DNA from: Sciurus carolinensis
Lineage: Eukaryota; Chordata; Mammalia; Rodentia; Sciuridae
Reading direction: 5' to 3'
Length of the DNA stretch: 64,000 nucleotides
Assembly (NCBI RefSeq): GCF_902686445.1
Contig: NC_062232.1
Location: 13,065,105-13,129,104, forward strand
Shown: positions 11,601 to 23,510 of the stretch, piece by piece
How the letters are laid out: each line of letters begins with the position of its first letter
Numbering within the stretch: position 1 is the first letter of the stretch
Translations under genes and position numbers: made by a program
The notes under the pieces: generated by a model
What the model was told of the DNA's origin: nothing
Database searches by the model: none
What the model saw: the letters and a program-made list of their open reading frames with translations, nothing else

Positions 11601-12690
11601 CAAGGGTTAACCAAGGACAAAAAGAAGGATTGCAGACTCTTGAGTACAGTTGGAGGTTTCATGTATTTGTGGCTAGTGCTGAGAGCAGGGCCACCTTTTT
11701 TCCTCATTGTCCATACTGGAACATTCCCAAGTTGAAAGGACTACTATGGGGCATATTCCTGCTGGTAAATAAAGTCCAGTCACCATTAGTAATTCCTGGG
11801 GATGGGAATAAAGACTAGGACAACCTTGAACACTTTAGCATCTTACCTTCAGAATGATAAATGTAGCCATGCTGTCCAAATTGTTATTCAAAGTGGAACA
11901 AGAGATGAATATGGGAAATAAACTGTTATTTCTTTTCACTTGGACATGAATTGGCTGAAAATAAGAATCAGTTCCCTTTTAAGGTTGTACTCTAAATAGA
12001 AACCTGCCCAGGCTCTTTGTGATCTTTTTCTTCTTGGCTCCCTCTCTCCCAGTATCCTTTATTCCACATCTGCTCCTTTGAGGCCGAGAGGTGTAAGTTC
12101 TGCTCAGGAACCAAACCACCTGGTGGATCCCTCAGACTGAGTTCTCTTCTCCTCAGTTACTTTTTCACAAGTTTCCTGGGCTACCTTGACAGGTGTGACT
12201 ATTTTAGTGATATTTCTGTAGTGATTGTGCCTGTCCTTCTACACAACTACTGCCTGTCTTTGTGATAGACTGTTTGTGTCAGACTCCTAATGTTGTAGTA
12301 AAAATTACCTCACTGGCTTGTTCTTATTCAGAGGTACTTGTCTCTTGGTATAATACTGGATGTTTAATGAACATTATTTATGGAGAATGTGAGACAGAAT
12401 AGTATAGCCCTCCTCCTTTGTGTTGTAATTCCCTATGGAATTACTGAAAGGCATGTTGAGACCTCGAGGACAATCTTGCAGGAAGAGCAATATAAACCAG
12501 GAAGGGGAAGCACCAGGGCCACGGAGAAGTGATTCTGCTAAGAGTAGGCCCTCAGAAAGAATGACCAACAGTCCAAATAACAATGGCTGAGATGTGTGGT
12601 AAAGGTGAATGGGATTGGACTGGTGGATAGACATGTTTTTCTCATCTTTATATTCTTGCAGAGTGAATCTTACAAAGCAGAATTCCTGGT
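11601..12690. other. Unassigned non-coding DNA
   Basis: No repeat named. The 138-codon minus-strand open frame at 12374-12790 begins inside the neighbouring L2 and has no recognisable domain. Confidence 0.55.
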
Positions 12691-13075
12691 TCATATTCTT
12701 CCATGACTTCCTATTACTTTTGTGACAACATCTAAACAAACTGTTTTTCAAGACCACATGAACCTGGTTGCAGCCTCTCTGCAGCCTCATCTCTCCTCTG
12801 CCTCCCTAGACTCATTGCCATGTCCATAGTTCTAAGATTCTTCCTGTTCCTCTTATGTGCTAAGCTCTCTAGCTCCTTCTACAGCTTCCTCTTATGAACT
12901 TGATGCCCCTTTCTCCTGGTGGCCTTCTGACTAACCCCTGGTTAAGCCCACAGCATTCTCTGTCTCTCTTCACTCTGTTGTAATTACCTGTTTATTTTTG
13001 TGCTTCCCCATTAAATTGAAAACTTTATGGGATTAGGGACCATGTCTTATCTCCCATTGTACTCCCAACTGTAGG
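12691..13075 (+). mobile_element. L2 LINE 3' fragment
   Basis: Typical L2 3' end order: pyrimidine-rich 'ctcatctctcctctgcctcc', 'ctctgttgtaattacctgtt', 'ttgaaaactttatgggatta' and 'gggaccatgtcttatctccc'. Confidence 0.8.
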
Positions 13076-13078
13076 GTC

Positions 13079-13490
13079 AGGATAGGCTAATTTCTGTAGT
13101 AAAGAACCTCAGACATCTCCCCAGATGAATACAACAGAAGTTTTATTTCTTGCCTACATACAATTCAGTATGGGTATTCAGTCAATGATCTCCTACATGG
13201 TTATCCACAAATCTAGGCCCCTTTCATTTGATAGTTCTCTCACTCCCTAGAGTTGTTCTTTCTTTCCAAGTTTGCATCTGACAAGCAGATAGCATAAGAA
13301 ATAATGGGCATTCTTATAGGTCATTTTTTGATAAACTATGCCTCGAAGTTGTGTACTTAATTTCCATCTCTATTCCACTGGCCAAAATGTCAGTCATATG
13401 ACCACACCTAATTGCAGAGGATGTCAGGAAATGTCGTCCAGCTGTCAGCACATCTGAAGAGCAAGTAGTTGGTCTCTGCATACCAGGACT
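13079..13490 (-). mobile_element. Old LTR-like repeat, recurrent family (copy 3)
   Basis: 'ctgtagtaaagaacctcaga', 'cagaagttttatttcttgcc', 'tggccaaaatgtcagtcata', 'gaccacacctaattgcagag', 'gtcaggaaatgtcgtc' and 'agtagttggtctctgca' follow the same block order as copy 2. Confidence 0.75.
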
Positions 13491-13561
13491 TGCCTGGTTC
13501 AGGATAGGAATCGAGTAAATATTTGTTGAATATGTGAACTTTGTATTTAGGCTCCATCTTT

Positions 13562-13640
13562 TTTATGGTACTTGGGATCGAACCCAGGACCTTGCACATA
13601 CTAGGCAAATGCTGGACTACTGAGCCATATCCCCTACCAA
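13562..13640 (-). mobile_element. ID SINE
   Basis: Antisense ID: 'tggtacttgggatcgaaccc', 'cttgcacatactaggcaaat', 'ctgagccatatcccc', giving B box and A box in reverse. An L2-like 3' end ('gtaaatatttgttgaatatg') precedes it. Confidence 0.9.
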
Positions 13641-14299
13641 TTTTAGTTTCCATTTTGATTCTGAGGTGGTTCAATTTAATCATCAGGACAGACATGTGAT
13701 GACAGATCATAAAACATAACCTTAGTGGATTATAAGTCCCTGGAGACCTTGAAAGGGCCACAGACAGTTTCAGAGGGAAGAGCAGCCCAGCACTCAGATA
13801 ATGAAGTGATATCCTCCAAGTGTTCCAGGGAAAGAGATTTTTATTAATACTTAAATTCCCTTTCTTGGTGGGGCCAGAGGAAGAGGTAACAGAGGGGAGG
13901 GAATGAGGACTTGGATTATGTAGAATGTGATGGTGTCAGCTTTTTTCATACATTGCTTCTAGGTTGATGATAGTAGTTTGTGACATGCCTGTGCATGCAC
14001 CTGGCTGCCTGTCACTTTCCTGCCTGGGAGGGAGCAGGTGTGTGTAGCACACGTGATGTGTCCACTCTCTGTTCCACAATCAGAGCAACCCTGAGGCCAT
14101 GTCCCTCCAACTGAACAATATCCCCAGGCTTCTCCTGCTACCCATCCCCCTTATTTCCTATGTGGATAGGTAGAAACAAGAGAACCACATGGTGAGAGCT
14201 ATCACTAACGAACAATTTAATTTGAAAATTTGCCTCCAAAGACACAACTTCTGGATGAACTGGGTTGTAATAACTCCTTACCTGTGGGTGGCTCTTTAG
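13641..14299. other. Unassigned non-coding DNA
   Basis: Nothing recognised; moderately GC-richer than its neighbours around 13.98-14.13 kb. Confidence 0.55.
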
Positions 14300-14460
14300 G
14301 ATTTTCAAAAGTACTTTCCCACACCTTATCTCATTTCATTCTCATAGCAACATGGTGAGGTAAGAAAGCCAAGGCTTATTATGTCAGCTTTACAGATGAG
14401 AAAACCGAGGCTCAAAGTAAATCTGATGACTTTCCCAAGACCACGTGGCTGCTCCTCGTC
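14300..14460 (-). mobile_element. MIR SINE
   Basis: Antisense MIR: 'tctcatttcattctcatagc', 'acagatgagaaaaccgaggc', 'tttcccaagaccacgtggct', the reverse of the conserved MIR core. Confidence 0.85.
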
Positions 14461-15199
14461 TCTTGCCATTTCTACTCCAGCCTGCCTGTCCCACCCCAGT
14501 GCTTGAATTTGAAGACTGTTTTCCAAAGGATTCCCTCTTAGTTTACAATCAGTGAACCTGGAAAATATGTCTCAAGGCTGACCTTACCTCTCAATGCTGG
14601 TCATTTATTTTCCTGTCTAAACAAGCAGGTCTGCAAGAAGCTACCACAAAATCCTTGCCTGTGTTTATTTCTCTGAAAGCTATGGATCCAAGTCTGCCCA
14701 GTGTCTCCTCAGAGTGTTGGCGGAGAAAACCAAAGACAGCTAAAACATTTCCCAAGTTGCAGTGCCCTGCATCCCAGTTAATTACAGTAGTGTCTAGGTG
14801 GGGTTGTACCATGGGACTCTTTTCATTAAAACAAAACAAACAACTACAGGGCTAGGACATTTTAACAAATGTCTGTGTGCATGCTTGCTACTGCTGAGCA
14901 CTAGTGTAGCATTCCCATGAATCCTTAATGCTCTCTCCCAACCTCAGTCAGACAGAAAGCCGACGTTACCTTGCCATGCTACCTAATTAAAGACAAAGGC
15001 TATAGTTTCTCCAGTCTATCATAGTCTGGTTTCTGCATTTTGCCATCATAGAAAAAGAAGGAGAAGCTAAAGGTTGATTGTGATGTGGGAGGATGTAGCA
15101 AGAGGAAAAAGAGGTCAGGATGAGTTCCTTATTCCACAGAACCTAAAACAGAATTTTGAGCATTAAAACCCTAACTGGCATGAAGAAAGTACCCTTGCA
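14461..15199. other. Unassigned non-coding DNA
   Basis: No named repeat. Opposing open frames at 14591-14855 overlap completely and cannot both be genes; neither shows a domain. Confidence 0.55.
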
Positions 15200-15292
15200 G
15201 GGGCTGGGGTGTGGCTCAGTGGTATAGCACTTCTCCAGCATGTATGAGGCCCTAGGTTCTATCCCCAGCACTGTAAAAAGAATTTTTAAAAA
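15200..15292 (+). mobile_element. ID SINE (monomer)
   Basis: 'ggggctggggtgtggctcag' with A box, 'cagcatgtatgaggccctag' between the boxes, B box 'ggttctatcccc', and a short A-rich tail. It is a free ID with the full A-to-B spacer. Confidence 0.93.
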
Positions 15293-16424
15293 GGTATTCT
15301 TCTGGAGGAAAGACTGGGTAATATGAGTTTCTAAGCCTTCCTTCCTCCCTCTGTCCCTTTCACAGGTTCAGGTATACCTGAAAAACCCACATCTTCTGAC
15401 TTTGTCTCCCAGCATTGTTTTTGCAGAAGCAGAGCATGACCGACATCTAATAGTATCTATGTTGGTATCTGTCTCAGCAAATCCCTTTCTGTATTAAAAG
15501 ATTAATGCTGTAAATCCAGAGTTATGGGGAGATTGTGGTGTTTCCTCTTCCCGTGTCAGTGTTGTTTTTCTAGTACTATTTTTGGTTTTCCTTTTTTTTT
15601 CTCCATTCTCATTCCAATAAACCATATCTGAAGCCTTTCTCCAATTTCTCACTTTTCCTAATAGCTGTAAAAAGTCTAGACAATTTGGATGGAATCTGTG
15701 CTACTTTTTAAGGGAAGATATCCCAGTTTTTCTTCAACAGAGGAGTTGTAGGTCTTTTGTGATCTGATCTAAGTTCTCTTGAGTGAGGTTGATGTGAGGA
15801 AGTTATGCTTCATCTATAAAATTCCAGGAAAGGTTCTGAAAATCACTCTTGTTTTGATGTTTCTTGTTGGGGAGATTATTTTGCCAATGTTCAGGTAAGA
15901 ATTCAGACCTGCTTCTGTTGCTATTCATGACAGCTGAATGGTGTGCTAATTCAGATATTGTGCTATGCAGTGAATACTTGCTTTGAGTTGTGTATTAAGA
16001 AATGTGATTATGTACCTTTTTATTTGAGCCAAACATTTACATGGCGGAGCTAAACATGTTGCTGTTACTGGTTCATCTTTAGTGAGCACCTGCTGTTTAC
16101 AAGGTTTCATATTTTTCAGACTCCTCTCAGAGTTTTCCAGGGGAAGTCAGCCAAACTGAGACTAGTTCAGGAAGAAAATGGTAACAATCTGAAGATAATA
16201 GTGCTGCCATGCAGTAAGAGACCATGAAGGATTTGTTTCCCCTTAATTCACCCCCTAATTATCAATTATTCTTGTAATTGATTAGTATAGACATCTCTAT
16301 GAAGAATGATCAGATGATCACTAATACATTGTCGGGTTCAACCCCCAGCATGATGCTTAGTAGTACTGGTAGGTCAGAAAATGCCTGTGGTATCAAAGTA
16401 ATGTGTTTACCTAATGTATTTTCT
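15293..16424. other. Unassigned non-coding DNA
   Basis: Nothing recognised. A T-run near 15590 and AT-rich stretches only. Confidence 0.55.
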
Positions 16425-16535
16425 ATTAGATCATGAGTTCTTTGGAGTTAGGGCCCATGTGTCACTGGACTTTGTGTCTACAGCCTCACACCCAGTGACT
16501 GGCACTTAATATATATTCATAGAGCTCCCACAGGA
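16425..16535 (+). mobile_element. L2 LINE 3' fragment
   Basis: 'gatcatgagttctttggagt', 'agggcccatgtgtcactgg' and 'tgactggcacttaatatata' match the L2 3' terminal block. Confidence 0.65.
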
Positions 16536-16707
16536 CAACTACGCAGCTGCCAAGGATTGTGAAAATCCTCTTTCCAAATTATCCTCCCTCCTTCCTTAGG
16601 ATGGGCTTTTTGTTTATCCTAGTGTCTTAGTTCTGAGAGAAGTTTCTTTTAAGTAATCACCAACTCATCTATCTCATCATATGCCCATTTGACTCACCCC
16701 AAGGTAT

Positions 16708-17102
16708 GTTAGCCTGTTTAGGGCTACCATACAAAATACCATAGACTGGGTGCTTAAATAACAGACATTTATTTCTCACAGTTCTGGAGACTGGGAAACC
16801 AAAGATCAAGTTTTTGGCCAGTTTGGTTTCTGGTTAGGTCCTTTGATTGTTTTGCAGACAATTGCCTTTTTGATCCATCCTCACATAGGAGAGAGAGAGG
16901 GTTTCTGGTGGGGACTGAGAGGATCTTTCTGGTGTCTCTTCTTATAAGTATTATAATCTAATTGGATCAGGGCTGTACCTTCATGACCTTATTTAACCAT
17001 AAGTAGTTCCTTAGAAGCTCCATCTGCAAATATAGGCACACTGGGGTTTAGAGCATCAGCATGTGAATTTGGGGGGATATAAATATTCCATTTGGAACAC
17101 AG
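16708..17102 (-). mobile_element. MLT1-type LTR (ERVL-MaLR)
   Basis: Antisense MLT1: 'agcctgtttagggctaccat', 'taccatagactgggtgctta', 'tttatttctcacagttctgg', 'gtgtctcttcttataag' and the reversed LTR start 'tgtgaatttggggggatata'. Solo LTR without internal sequence. Confidence 0.85.
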
Positions 17103-17372
17103 TATACTTGTTGCCCACTGTAACATGTACAGTTTCTTGATCAAAAAAAAAATAAGCATAGTTCTATGTATGAAAAATCTTAAAGGAGTCAGGTAGCAGC
17201 ACTTTTTTTAAAAAAAAGCCTGTGGTGGATCAAACAAGTTTTCCATGTCCTTGTCTTTTCCTTCCATTAAATGTTTTTGTTTTTGTTTAGTTGGAGGAAT
17301 TCCATGGGAATTCTCTTGAGTGTGTCTATTACAGAAAAGTGCTCATGCTTTGGAGACAGGGCAGCAGTAGTA

Positions 17373-17508
17373 GTGAGGTGTGGTAGCACACCCTTATAAG
17401 CCCAGCAACTGGAGGCTGAGGAAGGAGGATCCACAAGTTCAAGGCCAGCCTCAGCAGCTTAGTGAGACCCTGTCTAAAAATGAAACAAACAAACAAGTAA
17501 ACTAAAAC
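17373..17508 (+). mobile_element. B1 SINE (7SL-derived monomer)
   Basis: 'gtgaggtgtggtagcacacc', 'gaggctgaggaaggaggat', 'agttcaaggccagcctcagc', 'gtgagaccctgtctaaaa', then an (AAAC) tail. No ID half is attached. Confidence 0.88.
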
Positions 17509-17544
17509 AGGTCAGTAGTAAAATAAATTGGAATAGGAAAGTCA

Positions 17545-18080
17545 GAATAAGCTGGGTTGTGCTATAGTAGTAAATATCCCCCAAATTCCAGCAAATCCAC
17601 ATAAAAATGTTTATTTCATCCTTACACTACCTGTCTAAGCATTGTCAACAGGAGTGTTCTGCTAGTTGTAATTGTTGTGGGATCCATACTGATGGTAGCT
17701 CTATTTTGACACATATATCACAAAGGGGAACATAGTAAATTTCACACTGGCTCTCAGAGTTTTCAGCTATAACATATCTTTAATGCTACATAGCACTTTC
17801 TGCTCATCCTTTAAAAAGTTTTTTTAGTCATAGATAGACCCAATATCTTTATTTTATTTTATCTATTTTTATGTGGTGCTGAGGATCGAACCCAGTACCT
17901 CACAAGCGCTAGGTAAGTGTTCTGCCACTGAGCCACAATGTAGCCCCTCTGCTCATCTTTCATTGGCTAGAATAAGTCACATGACCATACCCAACTTCAG
18001 AGAGGTAGGTGAAGCAATCTTACTAAAAAGGAGGAAACGAGAGCTGAATTTTTTCTTTGGCAAACAGCACTGATTATTAC
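17545..18080 (-). mobile_element. Old LTR-like repeat, recurrent family (copy 4), split
   Basis: 'ctatagtagtaaatatcccc', 'cattggctagaataagtcac' and 'atgaccatacccaacttcag' match copies 2 and 3. An ID element with a long tail is inserted at 17811-17947. Confidence 0.7.
17811..17947 (-). mobile_element. ID SINE with 3' extension, full length
   Basis: Antisense ID body 'ggtgctgaggatcgaaccca' to 'ctgagccacaatgtagcccc', plus a 3' extension seen here as 'catagatagacccaatatct' and an A/T-rich end. The flanks 'tctgctcatc' (17799-17808 and 17948-17957) are an exact target duplication, so the element is about 137 bases long. A copy of the same size lies at 48872-49008. Confidence 0.9.
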
Positions 18081-20023
18081 TATAATGGAGTAATAATTAG
18101 GCCTACATAAACCAGGATAGGACTTGAGCAAAAGTTGTGATAGAAATGAGGAGTTTTATTTGCTTAATGCCTTTTCAAAAAATGCTACTTGCAAAACACC
18201 TCCAACATCTAGAATTTCTTCCCTGGCTGAGTAGTTTTGTGCTTAGAATGGGAGTCAGAGAATGAAACCATTTTCCATTGAGATGCCAAGAGTTGCCTTT
18301 CAAGTGTCCATATAGTATAAATAACAATAGCCTCAAAGAAACAAAAGCTCTCTGGATGACTTTTCTCAGATACACCTAGAAATGAAAACCCAAAACATGC
18401 CAAAACATTTTTTAACATGGTTATGCCTGAGGGTGGTCTCCTTGTAATGATAAAGCTTTCTCTTCATCCTTCCTGAAAATGATACCAGACTCATGTTAGC
18501 AGCAGTATCGCTGTCTGGAAAGGGGATGGCTGAATCTGGTGGGATTACTTGTGAGCTGCATAAACACAGATTGAATTAAGCATGGCGAGTTGATGATGGG
18601 GCACGTAGAAAGAGTCAGGACCATTCATTGAGATAATAACTAGTTCATTATCTGCCCAGATAAAGGTCACACAGGCTTTTAGCAACATCATGGATAGGAG
18701 AACGGACTGACCTTTCTGACAGCAACTCTATGCTCCATTTTTTAAACAGATCTAAGAATACCAGTGAGTAAGGAAATCCATGTTCTTCCTGACATATTTC
18801 TTTTCCCTTCCCTGGATTCTCAATGCATAGGCTTTCAATCCCATTGATTTTGAAATGACTGCCTTCATTTTGATTATTTACAACGGCTCTTTCCTGAAAA
18901 CTTTCATGTAAGTTCATGAACAGATGTTAGTAACTTACATATTCCCCCCATTTTACACACTCTATCACACCTCTTCTTTGCTCCTAAATTTTGCTGTCAC
19001 ATCAAAAAGCAGAATTGCTATCATTTAGTGAAAGGAAACCTCTTCCTTTTAGGCAGTATCTTCAGTTTTTTTAACGATTCCATTATGAATCATTTAGAAG
19101 GAGTCAGCATACCATATTGTCTTGGTGTGAAGCTTAGAAAGCACTGTGGTGTGGGTGGGAGTACATATACCTATAAAGATAAATAATAGTTATGAGTAAC
19201 TTTCAAGGCATTAAGAATATTTTAGAATCCTAAATTAAGCAATGACAAGCTCAGGTTTTCCCAGGAGGTGGTAATTTTGTCCAAGCATCATAAAACAGTT
19301 ATCCCAATGCCAAAGTTTCCAATGAGATTTCAAGGGAATGATTTCCCCTTATTCGTTTTTTGTAATTGTTTTAATCTGTCATCTAGTGCCATAATGGGCT
19401 GGCAAACTCTGGGCAATATATTTTCTTTCTACTATCTTAGAAATATTGTCAATAAAATAAAGACTAGTAATATGATTTCTTACATAACTATCCTTTTTCC
19501 CTTAAGGAAAGTTAAGATATGTACTTTGGTAAGAGGAATGAGCTGTGTTGAATGCCAGGTCATAATGAGGCCTCCTGGCTCCAATAAATTACATTTGCTC
19601 TAGATTGACTAGCCATGGAATGAGGTCATGTACCGTTGGTCCAAATCATGAATATGACAACCTGCATCTACATATAGTATAATCCAATCGTTGCTACCTT
19701 ACTATACTTCATCACTGTCTGTGTCACCTTCAGGGCATGGGTTTGGCAGAAGATGACAGTAATGATATGTATTATGCTCAGTCTTTAGCCTCAAACAGTA
19801 AAAGACCTTACATTTAGATTTTTTAAAGAAAGCAATTTCATATCACCTAGGGATAATTAATGAGCTCTGTATGAGAACTGAAATCAGAATTATTGAACTT
19901 AGAAAAAAGGAACATTCCTTGAAATATATCCACATAGCATAGAAAAACAGGTGACCATATACTGTAACATTTTTTCCTCTCCCTGGCACTGTACCCCATG
20001 TTTGTATTTGACCTGAATACAAT
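18081..20023. other. Unassigned non-coding DNA
   Basis: About 1.9 kb without a named repeat. Several 60-110 codon open frames on both strands are AT-driven and mutually conflicting; the 111-codon one at 19268-19603 shows no domain or favourable composition. Confidence 0.55.
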
Positions 20024-20227
20024 TTTTTGTACTAGATAATTGAACTCAGAGGTGCTTTACCACTGAGCCACATCCCCAACCCTTTTTATTTTTTATTTTG
20101 AGACAGGGTCTCACTTAAGTTGCTTAGGGCCTTACTAATTTGCTGAGGTTGGCTTTGAACTTGTGATCTTCCTGCCTCAGCCTCCCGAGTTGCTGGGAAT
20201 ATAGACTTGTACCACTGTGCCCAACCC
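20024..20227 (-). mobile_element. B1-ID dimeric SINE
   Basis: Antisense: T-rich start, ID half 'ctgagccacatccccaaccc', then B1 half 'gagacagggtctcacttaag' and 'cctgcctcagcctcccgagt'. Near-identical flanks 'aatacaatttt' and 'aatacactttt' suggest the target duplication. Confidence 0.93.
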
Positions 20228-20989
20228 AAATACACTTTTAAGCCCAGTTTTCTTTTTCTTCATGAGAAATAGCAGCAAGTAATTTTTTTTAATAGGACAA
20301 TCTATTTTGTAAGGAGTAAATGGTTGTTATGCTCAGGACAGATGTATTACACAATGGTTTACAATAAAAAAATTACAGGTAACTTCATACTTTTGGAACA
20401 GGAGAATTGAAATGAACATTCTTTTGCCCTGGTTGTTATATATCTCCCTGAAGTTTGCACTGACAGAATGAAATGATCGTGAATGATGGTAAATGTAGTC
20501 AGGGTGCTAAATGTATTTGTTTGTATGAAATAGTGAGAAAAATCTTAGTATATATGAAGCTCTTAAAATATGGATGAGCAACATTTGTGTGGCTCCATTT
20601 AATGGCAGTTATATATGGAAATAATACCTTTATTATGCACATTTATATTAAGATAATATATATGTATTATATTACATCAAACACATAGCTCAAAAGTGTT
20701 TTCAAAGAAATTAAGATTCAAAACAAAGGTACCAATTATACTAAGTTTCAAAGGTTCCTTTTATCTGAATTCTTGGTGTGTCATGATATTTAACAACTTT
20801 TTCCAATAGTTTGGAAAAAAAGTTTAGAGTTTGCTGAACCAAACTTGAACAATACATTCATGCTGATTTATGCATTGAGTTAGAAGGTATTTATTGTCTT
20901 AATCAGAAACTAGTGACTTTTTCTACAAAGACCCAAAAAGTAAAAACTTCAAGCTTTTGAGGTCATACATTCTCTTTTACCTCTATTCA
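20228..20989. other. Unassigned AT-rich DNA
   Basis: No gene or named repeat seen. Confidence 0.55.
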
Positions 20990-21124
20990 ACTGTGTCACT
21001 GAGTGGGAAAACAGCCATAGACAATATGTAAGTGAGTGAGTGTGGTGATGATCCAATAAAATTTTATTTACAAAAACATGTATGGGGCAATTTGACTTGT
21101 GAGCTAAAGTTTGTCAACTTCTGA
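20990..21124. mobile_element. DNA-transposon-like MER relic (partial)
   Basis: 'aacagccatagacaatatgt', 'gtgagtgagtgtggtgatg', 'ccaataaaattttatttaca' and 'gctaaagtttgtcaacttct' match the right end of a common eutherian MER element whose left part occurs at 26199-26345. Name not certain. Confidence 0.6.
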
Positions 21125-21439
21125 TCTTAACTATGAAGCATTTTAACTATAGCCTAGTTAAAAAATAATTTATATGTGGCACCTAGTTTAATATACAAAT
21201 GCTATACATTTAGCATATGCATGTACACACATGCATACACACACAAGAATGAGAATTGAATGTTTATATGCCCTTTTTAGATTAGTCTGGAAAAATTCCT
21301 GTATATGTAATTTTGTCCTACAGTAAATAAATATGCTCCTTTTTGTAAATAAGTATCCCGATTCTGCTGGAATTGTGGCTACCTTATCCAACTAAAGTTT
21401 ATGCAGTGTTGTCATTGTTGTCTTTTCTCCTCTCAAGTT
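21125..21439. other. Unassigned non-coding DNA
   Basis: AT-rich with an imperfect CA-rich patch near 21228. Confidence 0.5.
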
Positions 21440-21660
21440 CATTGCATCATGACCATATGGGTTGCTTAATTAATACTCTTTCATGATGATTATGCTAATC
21501 ACATGGACTTTTTAAAATGTGGGCTGTGTAAGTCACTTTTGTTATGAGTCATTCTCTCTTGATGTCATCAGACAAGTTTAAATTAGGCATTAATTGAAAT
21601 GAAACCACAGGATTCATCAGATTGATTAATCTTTCCAGACTATCAAAATACCTTTCTTTC
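21440..21660. promoter_or_regulatory. Candidate non-coding regulatory segment
   Basis: Repeat-free stretch with a dense set of motif matches: POU-like ATGCTAAT (21492-21499), AP-1 TGAGTCA (21545-21551), a palindromic CRE-like TGATGTCATCA (21560-21570), homeodomain TTAATT sites, RUNX-like AACCACA (21604-21610) and Otx-type GATTAATC (21624-21631). Motifs this short are frequent by chance; conservation would be the test. Confidence 0.28.
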
Positions 21661-22993
21661 TTTCCAGAAAAAAAATTATAGTCATTTGCTCAGAAATGGG
21701 AGAGAATTATGTTTTTCCCAATGAGAAGACTGTTTGCTTTGGAAAGTGGATTTATTGAGATGATAAATCTGACTTGTACTATCTGCTCACCTGTTTGTCC
21801 TCAGGGGAGCTATTACTGTTAATCCTTTCACACTAGAAAAGTTGAAATGATAGACAGTTTCAAACGGTGGACCAATAAAAGCTGATAAGCAGAGAAAAAA
21901 GTTTACTCTTCTACTTGGAATACATGTTCCATCAGTATCCTGCAGCACTTCCTTGTAAGAGGATGGCAATCACACAAGAGCTTTGGCTCTTCTAACTGGG
22001 TCCTGCCTAATATTTGAGAAGCTCTGTTTTACAGAGATGTAAAACAGGCCATAATCTTACCTTCTAACTCTCAGGTTCAACATCTCTTTCCCTTCCATTT
22101 TTCAAAGATTTTTCCCAAATAGGAAGAATTTAAGTTAAAAGGAAGATTTTTCATTTAGCTAAATCATTGCAAGTCATATGAGTTTATAAAGTCAAAATGA
22201 AAAAAATAAAGATATCATTTCCATTTTATTTCTAGGCAATGATATTTTGTTTTCCCAAAGACTTCTTGAATTTCTCTATTTGCAGGAAAATTGCATTTCC
22301 CCACCCTCAAGTATAGTAGATACCATCTTAGCTTTGTAAGGTAGTACAAAGTACACCAAACTTATTTTAAAAAGTAATTATAGACCTTTCTCAGCTATGT
22401 CTCCAAAAAATGCTCAAAAACATATAGAAACAGAATAATGTCTTCATCCTATCAACAAATATATACGGTTAGACACTTCTTGAACTGGGGAAGCCTGAGG
22501 AAGCATTTTTTAGAAATTTATCTACTGGTTTCCTTGTAATGCACCCTGCATCTAAATTATAGACAGGAACAACAAATAACACTGGTTCATAACCTAGGCT
22601 CTTCTTCTGGGCATTTGATTAATTGGGAGTACTGACTCAGTGATGAGAATATTTTCCTCCTCATTGCCTTCTGTGCAATTGCTTGTAGCATCACCACAAA
22701 ACCAGTGTATTTCTTAACCTTAGTCTGCTTTGTGAAATGAGTGAATCCATACATAGTACAGAACAACAGAGAGCAAAGCTGTAAAAGTCACCTGGTGGGG
22801 GAATGCCAGAAGCATTTATGTATTTATGAAGTCCCTCAGCACATGCCTTCATGAATGTTAGCATGATACTTTGGTCATTTGAATCATTGACAGTCATGGA
22901 GTTTCATGTGCAATGTACTTTTAAAAATTTGTGGGCTTTCAGGGTTTTTATTTCATAATATTTTTTCTTTCTCAGTGAAATCATTGGATAATA
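21661..22993. other. Unassigned non-coding DNA
   Basis: No named repeat. It contains a perfect 10-base-pair hairpin at 22024-22047 with a GAGA loop. Confidence 0.55.
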
Positions 22994-23160
22994 TTTTTAA
23001 AAAATTTGTTCTTTTTAGATGTACATGCCAATAGAGTGTTTATTAATATATTATACATACACGAAGTATAATTTATTCTAATTAGGATCCTATTATTGTG
23101 GTTTTACATGATGTGGAGTTTCACTGGTGGCGTATTCATATATGAACATAGGAAATACAT
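22994..23160 (-). mobile_element. L1 3'-tail repeat, subtype 2
   Basis: Reverse complement shares 'cctatgttcatatatgaata', 'ggatcctaattag' and 'gtatgtataatat' with the plus-strand copy at 30108-30345, and ends in the same 'aaaaagaacaaat' tail. Confidence 0.75.
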
Positions 23161-23192
23161 CTGGGGTAAAATGTTTTAAAGAATTTCTCTTC

Positions 23193-23402
23193 TAGTTGGA
23201 CATGTTGTCACATACCTGTAATCCCAGTGACTCTGAAGGCTAAGTCACGAAGATTGCTGGTTTGAAATCAGTCTTAGCAATTTAGCGAGGCAACCTAGTG
23301 AGACCCTGTCTCAAAATAAAAAGTAAAGAGTTGGGGACGTGGCTCAGTGGTTAAGCGTCCCTGGGTTCAATCTCCAGTACCAAAATAAATAAATAAATAA
23401 TA
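23193..23402 (+). mobile_element. B1-ID dimeric SINE
   Basis: B1 half 'cacatacctgtaatcccagt' and 'gagaccctgtctcaaaataa'; ID half 'gacgtggctcagtggttaag' and 'gggttcaatctcc', then an (AAAT) tail. Confidence 0.93.
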
Positions 23403-23419
23403 AAGAGAATGCCTTTTCT

Positions 23420-23510
23420 GGGCTGGAGGTGGGGCTGTACTGTGGTAGAGCACTTGCCAAGTATGTGCAAGGCCTTGGGTTCCATCTCTAGTACTGCAAA
23501 AAAAAAAAAA
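23420..23510 (+). mobile_element. ID SINE (monomer)
   Basis: 'gggctggaggtggggctgta', 'tggtagagcacttgccaagt', B box 'gggttccatctc', then a 13-A tail. Flanks 'gaatgccttttct' and 'aaatgcctgtttt' are a probable target duplication. It landed just behind the preceding dimer. Confidence 0.93.

Noticed and set aside
12374..12790. 138-codon minus-strand open frame as a gene
   Set aside because: It begins within an L2 3' end and shows no recognisable protein features; the length is unremarkable in 64 kb of six-frame sequence.
15200..15292. ID elements as genuine tRNA genes
   Set aside because: They keep A and B boxes but have no tRNA cloverleaf, and they carry A-rich tails and target duplications, so they are SINEs.
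17297..17313. Palindrome GAATTCC-ATG-GGAATTC as a regulatory site
   Set aside because: Seven-base arms around three bases are expected by chance in a window this size, and no factor site is implied.
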